The position numbers and the translations under genes were made by a program. Of a stretch of DNA of 55,453 nucleotides, positions 26,210-34,907 are shown one piece after another. The notes below the pieces were generated by a model, which searched no databases, was not told the origin of the DNA, and saw nothing but the letters and a program-made list of their open reading frames with translations. How positions within the stretch are numbered: the stretch's first letter is position 1; each line of letters starts with the position of its first letter. The stretch covers positions 1-55,453 of the forward strand of contig NZ_PVBR01000029.1 in assembly GCF_002980495.1 (NCBI RefSeq), in the 5' to 3' direction. Source of the DNA: Phyllobacterium phragmitis. GTDB taxonomy: Bacteria; Pseudomonadota; Alphaproteobacteria; Rhizobiales; Rhizobiaceae.

Positions 26210-27129
26210 CACACCCTCCCCAGGGCAAAGCCCTTGGCAATATAATTGCGGACGAAATAGATCACCAGCGCGCCGGGAATGATCGTCAGGACACCGGCTG
26301 CGGCGAGCACGCCCCAGTCGAGCCCCGACGCCGAAACGGTGCGCGTCATCGTCGCCGCGATGGGTTTGGCCGCCGTCGTCGTCAGGGTTCTGGCGATGAG
26401 AAGCTCGACCCATGAGAACATGAAGCAGAAGAAGGCCGCGACCCCGATTCCGCTGGCGATGAGCGGCATGAATATCTTGACGAAGAAGCGCGGGAACGAA
26501 TAGCCGTCGATATAGGCGGTCTCGTCGATCTCCTTCGGCACACCGGACATGAAGCCTTCGAGGATCCAGACGGCGAGCGGCACGTTGAACAGGCAATGCG
26601 CGATGGCCACCGCAATATGCGTGTCGATCAGCCCGAACGCCGAGTAGAGCTGGAAGAACGGCAGCACGAACACCGCCGGCGGCGCCATGCGGTTGGTCAA
26701 AAGCCAGAAGAACAGATGCTTGTCGCCGAGAAAGCGGTAGCGCGAGAAGGCATAGGCCGCCGGCAGCGCCGCCAGCACCGAAATCACCGTGTTCATCACC
26801 ACATAGATGATCGAGTTGATATAGCCCGAATACCACGACGGATCTGTAAAGATGACGGCGTAATTGTGCAGCGTCGGCTCGACCGGCCACAGCGAAAAGG
26901 TCGAAAGGATCTCAGCCGTGGTCTTGAAGCTCATATTGATGAGCCAGTAGATCGGCAGCATCAGGAAGATGATGTAGAGCGTCGGGATCAGCCACCAGAA
27001 GCGAGACTGCTCACCGCGCCGGCGCATCGTGCGGGCAAGGGTTGCCTGCGCATCCGGCGGCATGGATGGCGCCTGGCCGAATGAATTACCCTTGCGTTCC
27101 GCCGTAAGCTTGTTCTGTGCGACACTCAT
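26209..27129 (-). CDS. glpQ: Glycerol ABC importer permease (MalG type)
   Basis: 306 residues, six predicted helices after a soluble head of about 45 residues. The EAA motif is present near residue 215 (EIDETAYIDGYSFPRFFVKI). ATG 27129 is one base after the glpP stop, with GGAG about eleven bases ahead; the frame to 27144 adds five residues. Partner of GlpP in the heterodimeric inner-membrane channel. Confidence 0.92.
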   Translation of the reverse strand: MSVAQNKLTAERKGNSFGQAPSMPPDAQATLARTMRRRGEQSRFWWLIPTLYIIFLMLPIYWLINMSFKTTAEILSTFSLWPVEPTLHNYAVIFTDPSWYSGYINSIIYVVMNTVISVLAALPAAYAFSRYRFLGDKHLFFWLLTNRMAPPAVFVLPFFQLYSAFGLIDTHIAVAIAHCLFNVPLAVWILEGFMSGVPKEIDETAYIDGYSFPRFFVKIFMPLIASGIGVAAFFCFMFSWVELLIARTLTTTAAKPIAATMTRTVSASGLDWGVLAAAGVLTIIPGALVIYFVRNYIAKGFALGRV

Positions 27130-27130
27130 C

Positions 27131-27997
<867 letters not shown>

Positions 27998-28000
27998 GGC

Positions 28001-29074
28001 CTATCCTCCCCAAGCCACGCGCCATGAATCGGCGTAGACGTTGATACCCTTAGTGTCGAAAACAATGTGCGGATCGGCGGGAACATCCTCATCCTCGGCG
28101 AGAATGACGGCGATCTCCTGCCCTTCCAGCTGCGTGCGCACGATCTTGTGGCGGCCGATATCCTCGACCTTGGCGATGGAAACAGGCATGCCCTCGCGGC
28201 CAAGCCGCACATATTCCGGGCGTATGCCGAGTTCCATTCTGCCCTTCGCCGCAGGCATATCCGGCGCACCGGGCAGATCGACAGTCTGCCCGCCGAACCG
28301 GGCTTGCTTTCCCTCGATCTCGACGGGCACGACATTCATGCCCGGCGAACCGATGAAATAGCCGACGAATGTATGCTTCGGCCGCTCGAAAAGTTCACTC
28401 GGCGTGCCGATCTGCACGATCTCGCCCTCATACATGACGACGACCTTCTGCGCGAAGGTCAGTGCTTCCGTCTGATCATGCGTGACATAGACCATGGTGA
28501 AACCGAAGCGCCGATGCAGTTCCTTCAACTGCGAGCGTAATATCCATTTCATGTGCGGATCGATGACCGTCAAAGGCTCGTCGAACAGGATCGCATTGAC
28601 ATCGGAGCGGACCAGGCCGCGACCGAGCGAGATCTTCTGCTTCTGGTCGGCGGTCAGACCGCGCGCCTTCTTGTTGACCCAGTCTGCAAGGTCGATCATC
28701 TCAAGGGTTTCGCGCACCTTGCGGTCGACATCGGCTTCGGCAACGCCGCGATTGCGCAGCGGAAAGGCCAGATTGTCGTAAACAGTCATCGTGTCGTAGA
28801 TGACGGGGAACTGGAACACCTGCGCGATATTGCGCTCCTGCGTCGACAGATCAGTGACGTCCTGGCCGTTGAACAATATCTGGCCGTGGGAGGGATGGAT
28901 CAGCCCCGAAATGATGTTGAGCAGCGTGGTCTTGCCGCAGCCGGAAGGGCCGAGCAACGCATAGGCACCGCCGTCCTCCCAGGTGTGATGTACTTCCTTC
29001 AATGCGTAATCGGCATCCGATTTCGGATTGGGCCCGTAGGCATGACGGATATGATCGAGTTCGATGCGCGCCAT
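28001..29074 (-). CDS. glpT: Glycerol ABC importer ATPase with degenerate signature motif
   Basis: 357 residues. UgpC/MalK-like ABC ATPase: Walker A GPSGCGKTT (about 42-50), Q-loop VFQFPVIYD, Walker B ILFDEP, H-loop VTHDQTEAL, and a C-terminal OB-fold regulatory domain (about 240-357). The ABC signature is LTADQKQK where LSGGQ is expected, and the D-loop reads LTVIDPHMK. It can therefore bind and hydrolyse ATP with its own Walker/H residues but supplies a poor signature to its partner. It lies 8 bp downstream of glpS. See the finding on the GlpS/GlpT pair. Confidence 0.92.
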   Translation of the reverse strand: MARIELDHIRHAYGPNPKSDADYALKEVHHTWEDGGAYALLGPSGCGKTTLLNIISGLIHPSHGQILFNGQDVTDLSTQERNIAQVFQFPVIYDTMTVYDNLAFPLRNRGVAEADVDRKVRETLEMIDLADWVNKKARGLTADQKQKISLGRGLVRSDVNAILFDEPLTVIDPHMKWILRSQLKELHRRFGFTMVYVTHDQTEALTFAQKVVVMYEGEIVQIGTPSELFERPKHTFVGYFIGSPGMNVVPVEIEGKQARFGGQTVDLPGAPDMPAAKGRMELGIRPEYVRLGREGMPVSIAKVEDIGRHKIVRTQLEGQEIAVILAEDEDVPADPHIVFDTKGINVYADSWRVAWGG

Positions 29075-29082
29075 GATTCCTC

Positions 29083-30165
29083 CTATGCCGCCAGTTTCTG
29101 GCGGCGGATGACGGAATTGCCGCCCGCGTCGAAGATCATCAGATTGCGCGGATCGAGGGCGAGATCGACGATTTCACCAGCGTTCAATTCATGGACCCCG
29201 CGCGCCAGCATCGACCAGCGCACATTCGCAAAGGCAAGGTGGATATAGCTTTCAGAACCGGTGATCTCGGTGGCGATGATCTTGGCGCGGATGGCGAAAG
29301 CATCCTTTCCGGACCGCTCGAAGGAGAGATGATGCGGCTGAAAACCCATCACATAAGCGCCGTCCTGTATCCCGCGCCAATCCGCCGGAACGGCAAAATT
29401 GATATCGCCCTCCAGATGGAAGGCACCATCCTTCTTTTCGACCGCGATCGTGTTGAGCGGCGGATCGGCGAAGGTTTGCGCGGTGATGAGATCGGCAGGC
29501 TGGCGGAAAACATCGATGGTCCGCCCGAATTGCGTGACACGCCCTTCGGAAAGCGCGGCGGTATTGCCGCCGAGCAGCAGCGCCTCCAAGGGTTCGGTGG
29601 TGGCATAGACGAAGATCGCGCCGGACGCGGCGAAAAGCTTCGGCAGTTCCGCCCGCAACTCCTCGCGCAGCTTATAGTCGAGATTGGCGAGCGGCTCGTC
29701 GAGCAGCACCAGCCTGGCATTCTTGACGATGGCACGGGCGAGCGCCGTGCGCTGCTGCTGTCCACCGGAGAGATTGAGCGGCATTCTGTCGAGATAAGGC
29801 GTCAGCTTCAGGAGTTCCGCGGTCTTGCGCACTTCCCGGTCGATGGTCGCGCTGTCGATGCCCGCAACCCGCATGGGAGAGGCAATATTCTCGTAGACCG
29901 TGAAAGCCGGGTAATTGATGAACTGCTGGTAGACCATGGCGACCGAGCGCTTCTGCACCGGCACGCCCGTTCTATCTTTCCCGTCGAACCACAGTGAACC
30001 CGAAGTCGGCACGTCGAGCCCCGCCATGATGCGCATCAGGCTGGTCTTGCCCGATAGCGTCGGGCCAAGCAGGACATTCAGCGTCCCGTGCTCCAATTTC
30101 AGCGATATATCGCTGAGATGGGTCTTGCCGCCAACGACCTTGGAAACGTTCCGTAACTCCAGCAC
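29083..30165 (-). CDS. glpS: Glycerol ABC importer ATPase lacking the switch histidine
   Basis: 360 residues. ABC ATPase with Walker A GPTLSGKTS, Q-loop MVYQQFINYPAF, an intact signature LSGGQQQR, Walker B LVLLDEP and D-loop LANLDYKLR. The H-loop is YATTEPLEAL, so the catalytic switch histidine is replaced by threonine. The C-terminal regulatory domain spans about 235-360. The start is a GTG at 30165 with a strong GGAGGAGGAG five bases upstream; the frame to 30216 lacks this. It follows glpD by 54 bp and heads the transporter genes. Confidence 0.9.
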   Translation of the reverse strand: MLELRNVSKVVGGKTHLSDISLKLEHGTLNVLLGPTLSGKTSLMRIMAGLDVPTSGSLWFDGKDRTGVPVQKRSVAMVYQQFINYPAFTVYENIASPMRVAGIDSATIDREVRKTAELLKLTPYLDRMPLNLSGGQQQRTALARAIVKNARLVLLDEPLANLDYKLREELRAELPKLFAASGAIFVYATTEPLEALLLGGNTAALSEGRVTQFGRTIDVFRQPADLITAQTFADPPLNTIAVEKKDGAFHLEGDINFAVPADWRGIQDGAYVMGFQPHHLSFERSGKDAFAIRAKIIATEITGSESYIHLAFANVRWSMLARGVHELNAGEIVDLALDPRNLMIFDAGGNSVIRRQKLAA

Positions 30166-30219
30166 TCGTTCTCCTCCTCCCGCACGTAAACGCCACCTGC
30201 CAACGTTACCTGCCAAATA

Positions 30220-31776
30220 CTATCTGCTCGCCGCTGCGGCGACTTTTTTCCGCCTTGTGCCCGGATTGCGGACGCCCGTGGCTTGCGCCATGAAATCCGC
30301 AAGCGCCGCCACTTCCTGTGACGTTAGCCGCAAGCCCAGTTTCGTGCGCCGCCACAAAACATCATCGGCAGTCAGCGCCCACTCGTTCTCGATGAGGTAG
30401 CGAACCTCAGCCTCGTAGAGATCTGCGCCGAAATGCCGGCCCATATCCTGATATGAGGTCGTCTCTCCCAGCAATGCGTTGGCCCTCGTTCCATAGAGCC
30501 TGAACAGCCTACGAGCATGTGCTTCATCGAGAAAGGCATATCGTGCCTTGAAGCTGCGCAATTCGGCATCAAACGCCGTCATCGGGAAATCGCCGCCCGG
30601 CAAAGGCACGGACCGCGTCCAGGATGGTCCCTTGGCGCCCAGAAATCCCTCTATCTTCTCCAGCATATGCTCGGAAAGACGCCGATAGGTGGTGATCTTG
30701 CCGCCGAAGACATTGATCAGCGGCGCAGCACTTTCCGACGCATCTTCCTTCAGCACGTAATCGCGGGTCGCCTCCTGCGCTTTCGATGCGCCATCGTCAT
30801 AAAGCGGGCGGACGCCCGAATAGGTCCAGACGATATCGTCTTGGCTGACCGGCTGGCGGAAATATTCACTCGCAGCCGCGCTGAGATAATCGATCTCTTT
30901 TTCACTGATCGCAGCATTTGCCGGATCGCCTTCATAATCCTGATCGGTGGTGCCGATCAGCGTGAAATCATCCTCATAGGGAATGGCGAAGATGATGCGC
31001 CCGTCATTGTTCTGGAAGAAATAAGCGCGCGGATCGTCAAACTTCGTGCGCGTGACGATATGGCTGCCCTGCACCAGCCGGACATTGTGCACGTCCTTTC
31101 CGGCTATTCCCGCGACCACATGATCGACCCACGGCCCCGCCGCATTGACCAGAAGCCGCGCTTCGACCTGCTCCGTGCGGCCGGTAATCGTATCTTCGAC
31201 CGAAATCTGCCACTTCCCGCCGTCGCGGCGGGCTTTCGTCACCTTGGCCCGTGTGCCGATCACCGCGCCCCGGTCGGCCGCATCACGCGCATTCAACGCC
31301 ACCAGGCGGGCATCGTTGACCCAGCAATCGGAATATTCGAACGCCTTGGTGAACAGCGGTTTCAACGGCTTTCCGGCCGCATCGCGGCGCATGTCGAGCG
31401 TGCGCGTCGGCGGCAGCTTCCTGCGTCCGCCGATATGGTCGTAGAGGAACAGGCCGAGGCGCAACAGCCATGCCGGACGCACGCCCCCCTTGTGAAAAGG
31501 CAGGACGAAACGCATGGGATGGATGATGTGCGGCGCGTTGCCCCAGAGCACCTCGCGTTCCATCAGCGCCTCGCGCACCAGCCGGAACTCGTAATGTTCG
31601 AGATAGCGCAAGCCGCCATGGATGAGCTTGGTCGAGCCCGACGACGTGCCGCTGGCAAGATCATTCATCTCGGCCAGATAGACCGAATAGCCGCGCCCCG
31701 CCGCGTCCCGCGCGATGCCGCATCCGTTGATGCCGCCACCGATGACAAAGATGTCATATGTCGGGTTGTCGTCCAC
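30220..31776 (-). CDS. glpD: Aerobic glycerol-3-phosphate dehydrogenase
   Basis: 518 residues. FAD-binding Rossmann motif GGGINGCGIARDAAGRG at about 13-29, then the GlpD hallmark ASGTSSGSTKLIHGGLRYLE, and the C-terminal GlpD domain (about 380-500, RYLIENEWALTADDVLWRRT). It oxidises sn-glycerol-3-phosphate to dihydroxyacetone phosphate at the inner membrane, passing electrons to quinone. I choose the GTG at 31776 (AGAGG seven bases upstream), which starts VDDNPTYDIFVIGGG as homologues do; the ATG at 31869 or TTG at 31896 would place the promoter inside the gene. No glycerol kinase gene lies in the window. Confidence 0.93.
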   Translation of the reverse strand: MDDNPTYDIFVIGGGINGCGIARDAAGRGYSVYLAEMNDLASGTSSGSTKLIHGGLRYLEHYEFRLVREALMEREVLWGNAPHIIHPMRFVLPFHKGGVRPAWLLRLGLFLYDHIGGRRKLPPTRTLDMRRDAAGKPLKPLFTKAFEYSDCWVNDARLVALNARDAADRGAVIGTRAKVTKARRDGGKWQISVEDTITGRTEQVEARLLVNAAGPWVDHVVAGIAGKDVHNVRLVQGSHIVTRTKFDDPRAYFFQNNDGRIIFAIPYEDDFTLIGTTDQDYEGDPANAAISEKEIDYLSAAASEYFRQPVSQDDIVWTYSGVRPLYDDGASKAQEATRDYVLKEDASESAAPLINVFGGKITTYRRLSEHMLEKIEGFLGAKGPSWTRSVPLPGGDFPMTAFDAELRSFKARYAFLDEAHARRLFRLYGTRANALLGETTSYQDMGRHFGADLYEAEVRYLIENEWALTADDVLWRRTKLGLRLTSQEVAALADFMAQATGVRNPGTRRKKVAAAASR

Positions 31777-31912
31777 AGCGCTGCCTCTGAGAGCGAAAAG
31801 CCGCTCCAACTCATTGTTTCTCCACAAGTCCGATGGAAAAGCAGTTCCCCCCTCTTCGGACTTCCCCATCTTTCGCAATGCAGCATTTCTTGCCAATACG
31901 AAAGATGTTGTG

Positions 31913-31940
31913 ATTATTTCGAAAATGATACGAATGTCAA
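31913..31940 (-). promoter_or_regulatory. glpD promoter with candidate GlpR half-sites
   Basis: On the minus strand TTGACA (31940-31935), 16 bp, AATAAT (31918-31913) form a strong sigma-70-like promoter between glpR and glpD. TTTCG/CGAAA motifs cluster around it: CGAAAA at 31942, CGAAT at 31931, CGAAAA at 31920, and TACGAAAG at 31897-31904. The 8-mer TACGAAAG also occurs twice upstream of glpR, which marks it as the likely DeoR-type GlpR half-site. Confidence 0.6.
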
Positions 31941-31950
31941 ACGAAAACCA

Positions 31951-32727
31951 TTAGGGAATTGCAACAGGCGAGGTTTCGATGAGCCGAACCTTGAATTCCC
32001 TACAGATTTCCCGGATGCCAGGATCGAGGCAATGATCGGTGATGAAGGTGTGAACCTGCGAGAGATGGCCGATGCGCACCGGCGCGTTTCGCTCGAATTT
32101 GGTCGAGTCGGAAACCAGGATGACATGGCGGGCATTGGCGATGATGGCCTGCGCCACCTTCACTTCGCGGAAATCGAAATCCAGCAATGCGCCGTCGCGG
32201 TCTATGGCCGAGGTGCCGATGACGGCGAAATCCACCTTGAACTGGCGGATGAAATCCACCGCCGCCTCGCCGACGACGCCGCCGTCGGAGCCGCGCACCA
32301 CGCCGCCCGCGATGACGACCTCCATACCCTGATAGACGCGCATCCTGTTGGCAACATTGATGTTATTCGTAATCACCATCAGCGCCTTGCGGTCCAACAG
32401 TGCCTGGCTGACCGCCTCCGTCGTGGTGCCGATATTGATGAAGAGCGACGCCCCGTCGGGGATGAGCTCGGCCGCGGCCGCGCCGATCCCCTCCTTTTCC
32501 TGCGCAGCGATCTGACGGCGTGCCTCATATTGCAAATTCTCGACACCGGAGGGATAGAGCGCACCGCCATGGATGCGGGTCAAAAGCTGCTGCTGGCAGA
32601 GATCGTTGAGATCCTTGCGGATCGTCTGCGGCGTCACGTTGAAGAGCGCGGCGAGATCATCGACCAGTACCCGGCCCTGCTCCTTGGCCAATTCCAGGAT
32701 TTCGTTATGTCTCGGTGTCAGATACAT
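31951..32727 (-). CDS. glpR: DeoR-family glycerol regulator GlpR
   Basis: 258 residues. N-terminal DeoR helix-turn-helix (about 5-57; VDDLAALFNVTPQTIRKDL), the DeoR motif IHGGA at about 54, and a C-terminal phosphosugar-sensing domain (GTTTEAVSQ, VVRGSDGGVVG). GlpR represses glycerol genes and is released by glycerol-3-phosphate in the characterised relatives. ATG 32727 has GAGGGG three to four bases ahead and gives the standard MYLTPRHNEILEL start; the frame to 32853 adds an implausible head through the promoter. glpD has its own promoter 10-40 bp downstream. Confidence 0.93.
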   Translation of the reverse strand: MYLTPRHNEILELAKEQGRVLVDDLAALFNVTPQTIRKDLNDLCQQQLLTRIHGGALYPSGVENLQYEARRQIAAQEKEGIGAAAAELIPDGASLFINIGTTTEAVSQALLDRKALMVITNNINVANRMRVYQGMEVVIAGGVVRGSDGGVVGEAAVDFIRQFKVDFAVIGTSAIDRDGALLDFDFREVKVAQAIIANARHVILVSDSTKFERNAPVRIGHLSQVHTFITDHCLDPGIREICREFKVRLIETSPVAIP

Positions 32728-32739
32728 TTTCCCCTCGGA

Positions 32740-32800
32740 CTTTCGTTTTTCCCACTGAGAATAGATACGAAAGCCGAAAAAGAAAATGGCCTTTCGTAGC
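32740..32800 (-). promoter_or_regulatory. glpR upstream region with inverted GlpR-like sites
   Basis: TACGAAAG at 32766-32773 and CTTTCGTA at 32791-32798 form a perfect 8-bp inverted repeat with a 17-bp spacer, and CTTTCGTTTTT starts at 32740. The same half-site lies in the glpD promoter, which suggests autoregulation. No certain -35/-10 pair can be named. Confidence 0.5.
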
Positions 32801-32803
32801 GCG

Positions 32804-32908
32804 TCAGTCGTCGCGGTCCCGGCCTTCATGGCGAATGACGGCGACATAGGCAATCAGCACCACGATCACAGGCACGATGATGAAGGCGAGCATCCAGGTT
32901 CCATCCAT
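32804..32908 (-). CDS. 34-residue single-helix membrane microprotein
   Basis: ATG at 32908 overlaps the stop of the upstream gene as TGATG, and the frame runs 34 codons to TGA at 32804. The product begins MDGTWMLAFIIVPVIVVL, has one clear membrane helix (about 6-24) and ends in a charged tail (RHEGRDRDD). The overlap, composition and hydrophobic pattern argue that it is real although it is too short for most gene finders. The layout recalls small respiratory-complex or stress microproteins, but no family is recognised. It sits just upstream of glpR on the same strand. Confidence 0.65.
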   Translation of the reverse strand: MDGTWMLAFIIVPVIVVLIAYVAVIRHEGRDRDD

Positions 32909-33141
32909 CAGCGAAGCCCCCTCAGCACGCGTGTGCCGAGATAATGCAGGACAGCAGAGGCCATGAGCCAGCCAACGAGCCCGAGCATCAGCCTTGCATG
33001 GCTGATCGTGTTATCGACGTTGTCCACATTGTACAGATAGGCAGCGACGGGCGTAGCAATCCCAACTGTAAAACAGGCCGTGGACGCACGGTCCAGTGCA
33101 TACGCCAGAAGCTTCGTACGCTCGTTGTTAACGACACTCAT
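32908..33141 (-). CDS. Small two-helix membrane protein, function unknown
   Basis: 77 residues, starting MSVVNNERTKLLAYALDRAS. Two predicted membrane helices (about 20-38, STACFTVGIATPVAAYLY, and about 50-70, RLMLGLVGWLMASAVLHYLG) and a basic C-terminus (GTRVLRGLR). It resembles short conserved rhizobial inner-membrane proteins (recalled). It is translationally coupled to the 34-residue microprotein. ATG 33141 is preceded by GGTAGG; the frame to 33153 is an alternative. A possible 25-codon leader overlaps its start. Confidence 0.7.
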   Translation of the reverse strand: MSVVNNERTKLLAYALDRASTACFTVGIATPVAAYLYNVDNVDNTISHARLMLGLVGWLMASAVLHYLGTRVLRGLR

Positions 33142-33205
33142 CCGGCCTACCATCGATCAATGAGGGGCTCCGGAGACTGGCCTTGATTTCAATCATGTTT
33201 GTCAT
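33128..33205 (-). CDS. Possible 25-codon leader ORF
   Basis: ATG at 33205 has the best ribosome-binding site in this area (GGGAG eight bases ahead). The frame encodes 25 residues (MTNMIEIKASLRSPSLIDGR...) and stops at 33128, 14 bases inside the following gene in another frame. It could be a leader that couples translation, or chance. No similarity recognised. Confidence 0.3.
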   Translation of the reverse strand: MTNMIEIKASLRSPSLIDGRPDECR

Positions 33206-33410
33206 AATCTAATTCTCCCAGGCAATATTATTTCAATAAATTTCTTGTTTACTTATAATTCGAAACACGTACAAATAACATTAAAGCATTACTCGCATCA
33301 TACCCCTAAAATGTAGTTATCAATAGTTGTATTTGAACCATGCCCCGCCATCAAAATAGCGCGGCAGCGTGAAAATATTTGCGTAGGCAAGAGATAGGGG
33401 CCCTCCAGGA

Positions 33411-33764
33411 TCAAGCCCTATCGATGGCGATACAACCGGCCGGCGTCCTGGCATTGATATGCTTGCTGTCGGCATGACCATGCATAGCAATGATGGCGAG
33501 ATCATCGCCCGCCCTTATTGGACGGGTCCACCATCCATCCCTAAGCATCCAACCCGACGACATCGCGGCCTCTATGTCACGACTGTCCGGCCTTAGGAGG
33601 GCACTTTCATGGACGATCCGCGCATTGGGCGAGCGTTTCGCCAGTTGCGCCCGCCCCTCCGTGAGGGCCAGATCCTGGTCGCCTGCGATGATCAACCGAT
33701 GAAAATAGTGCCGTGTCCGGCGATATTGGGTGAGGTAGGCAATTCTGATCTGATAGGCTGGCAT
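33411..33764 (-). CDS. Hypothetical 117-residue protein
   Basis: ATG at 33764 has GGGAG seven bases upstream. The product starts MPAYQIRIAYLTQYRRTRHY, is soluble, mixed alpha/beta in composition, rich in arginine and aspartate, and ends CIAIDRA. No domain recognised. The sequence around it is less GC-rich, and it is flanked by intergenic DNA on both sides (33206-33410 and 33765-33966), in which I see no further gene. Codon composition and a good start favour a real gene, but conservation needs checking. Confidence 0.5.
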   Translation of the reverse strand: MPAYQIRIAYLTQYRRTRHYFHRLIIAGDQDLALTEGRAQLAKRSPNARIVHESALLRPDSRDIEAAMSSGWMLRDGWWTRPIRAGDDLAIIAMHGHADSKHINARTPAGCIAIDRA

Positions 33765-33966
33765 GACGGTCTCCCGTGACTTGCCAAGCTGGATCGGGGT
33801 CGACACCGGCCTTTCTTGGCGCATGACATCAAAACGATTCCAATGGCCTTTCGCTGCGAGTATGTGCAGCTTGGCTCGGCCGTATCAAGCGATGCCGCCC
33901 AGTTTTATTCATATGATTCACTGGATTCACACAATGAATAGCTTTCGCCACCCCGCCAGCGAAGCT

Positions 33967-34722
33967 TTATGAAAGAATTCCGGCAATCGAAGACTGAGCT
34001 TCACGCATCAGCGGAAGATAACGCCCAGTCATATCTTTAAGAGTCGTACGGGCTGCCTGCGCGCCGATATTCAATGCCGCGACGATCTGGCCTTTCCGAT
34101 CGGCCAACGGCACGGCGATCGAACAAAGACCGATTTCGAGCTCCTGGTCGATCAGCGCATAGCCTTCTTCGCGCACACGCCGCAGTTCTTCCATGAGTTG
34201 CGCCGGTTCCGTCTTCGTATACTTGGTATGGGCCTTGAGTTCGGAGGCATCGAGAATGGCGCGCGCCTCCATCTCCGGCAGGGCCGCGAGCAGCACACGC
34301 CCCATCGATGCGCAATAGACCGGCAGGCGGCTGCCCGGGCTCAGATTGATCGACATCACCCGCCGCTGCGAAGCCCGGGCGATATAGACGACCTCGTTGC
34401 CGTCGAGAACGGAGGCAGAAGCGCTTTCTCCAACCTTTTCCGACAGTTGATCCAAAAAAGGCTGGATCAGCCGCGGCAGCGATGTCGCCGAGAGATAGGC
34501 GTGCCCCAGCCGCAGGATGCGCGGCGTCAGGGTGAAATATTTTCCATCGTAATCGGCATAGCCGAGCTGGGCGAGGGTCAGAAGACAGCGCCTGGCCGTC
34601 GCCCGCTCCAGCCCGGTGATCCCGGATACATCGGAAATGGAAAGCCTCGACGTCTCCTCGCCGAATGCCTCGATGACCGAAAGCCCCTTGGCAAATCCGC
34701 TGATGAAATCCGTTTCGCGCAT
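33967..34722 (-). CDS. pcaR: IclR-family regulator PcaR
   Basis: 251 residues. N-terminal winged helix-turn-helix (about 8-68; LSISDVSGITGLERATARRC) and C-terminal IclR effector domain (about 85-251; SASASVLDGNEVVYIARA, GRVLLAALPE, GLCSIAVPLADR). Strongly like the PcaR/PobR branch of IclR regulators, which activate beta-ketoadipate genes in response to beta-ketoadipate. It diverges from pcaIJF across a 185-bp region holding an 8-bp inverted repeat. ATG 34722 starts MRETDFISGFAKGL as in homologues; upstream extension to 34788 overlaps the operator. Confidence 0.9.
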   Translation of the reverse strand: MRETDFISGFAKGLSVIEAFGEETSRLSISDVSGITGLERATARRCLLTLAQLGYADYDGKYFTLTPRILRLGHAYLSATSLPRLIQPFLDQLSEKVGESASASVLDGNEVVYIARASQRRVMSINLSPGSRLPVYCASMGRVLLAALPEMEARAILDASELKAHTKYTKTEPAQLMEELRRVREEGYALIDQELEIGLCSIAVPLADRKGQIVAALNIGAQAARTTLKDMTGRYLPLMREAQSSIAGILS

Positions 34723-34764
34723 GGGCCATCTTCGCTGTTTGCCACACTTTGCTCCTTTTAGTTT

Positions 34765-34797
34765 GTGCGATATACGAACAAATGTCAATTATCGCAC
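34765..34797. promoter_or_regulatory. Candidate PcaR operator between pcaR and pcaI
   Basis: Perfect inverted repeat GTGCGATA (34765-34772) / TATCGCAC (34790-34797) with a 17-bp spacer, in the intergenic region of divergent pcaR and pcaI. IclR-type regulators bind such spaced repeats to control both directions. Confidence 0.6.
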
Positions 34798-34907
34798 ATA
34801 ATGAATTGACCTCCCGGGAAACCTGAAGCTAGCTCTGCTCACAATAAGAGGAGCGGACCCGCCATATCGGCGGGTGACATGGCTCCTGCGGTCGAGGAGG
34901 AGTGCCG

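Noticed and set aside
25928-26890. 320-codon frame covering glpU and glpQ
   Set aside because: Only its last 93 codons are glpU; the rest is the wrong frame of glpQ.
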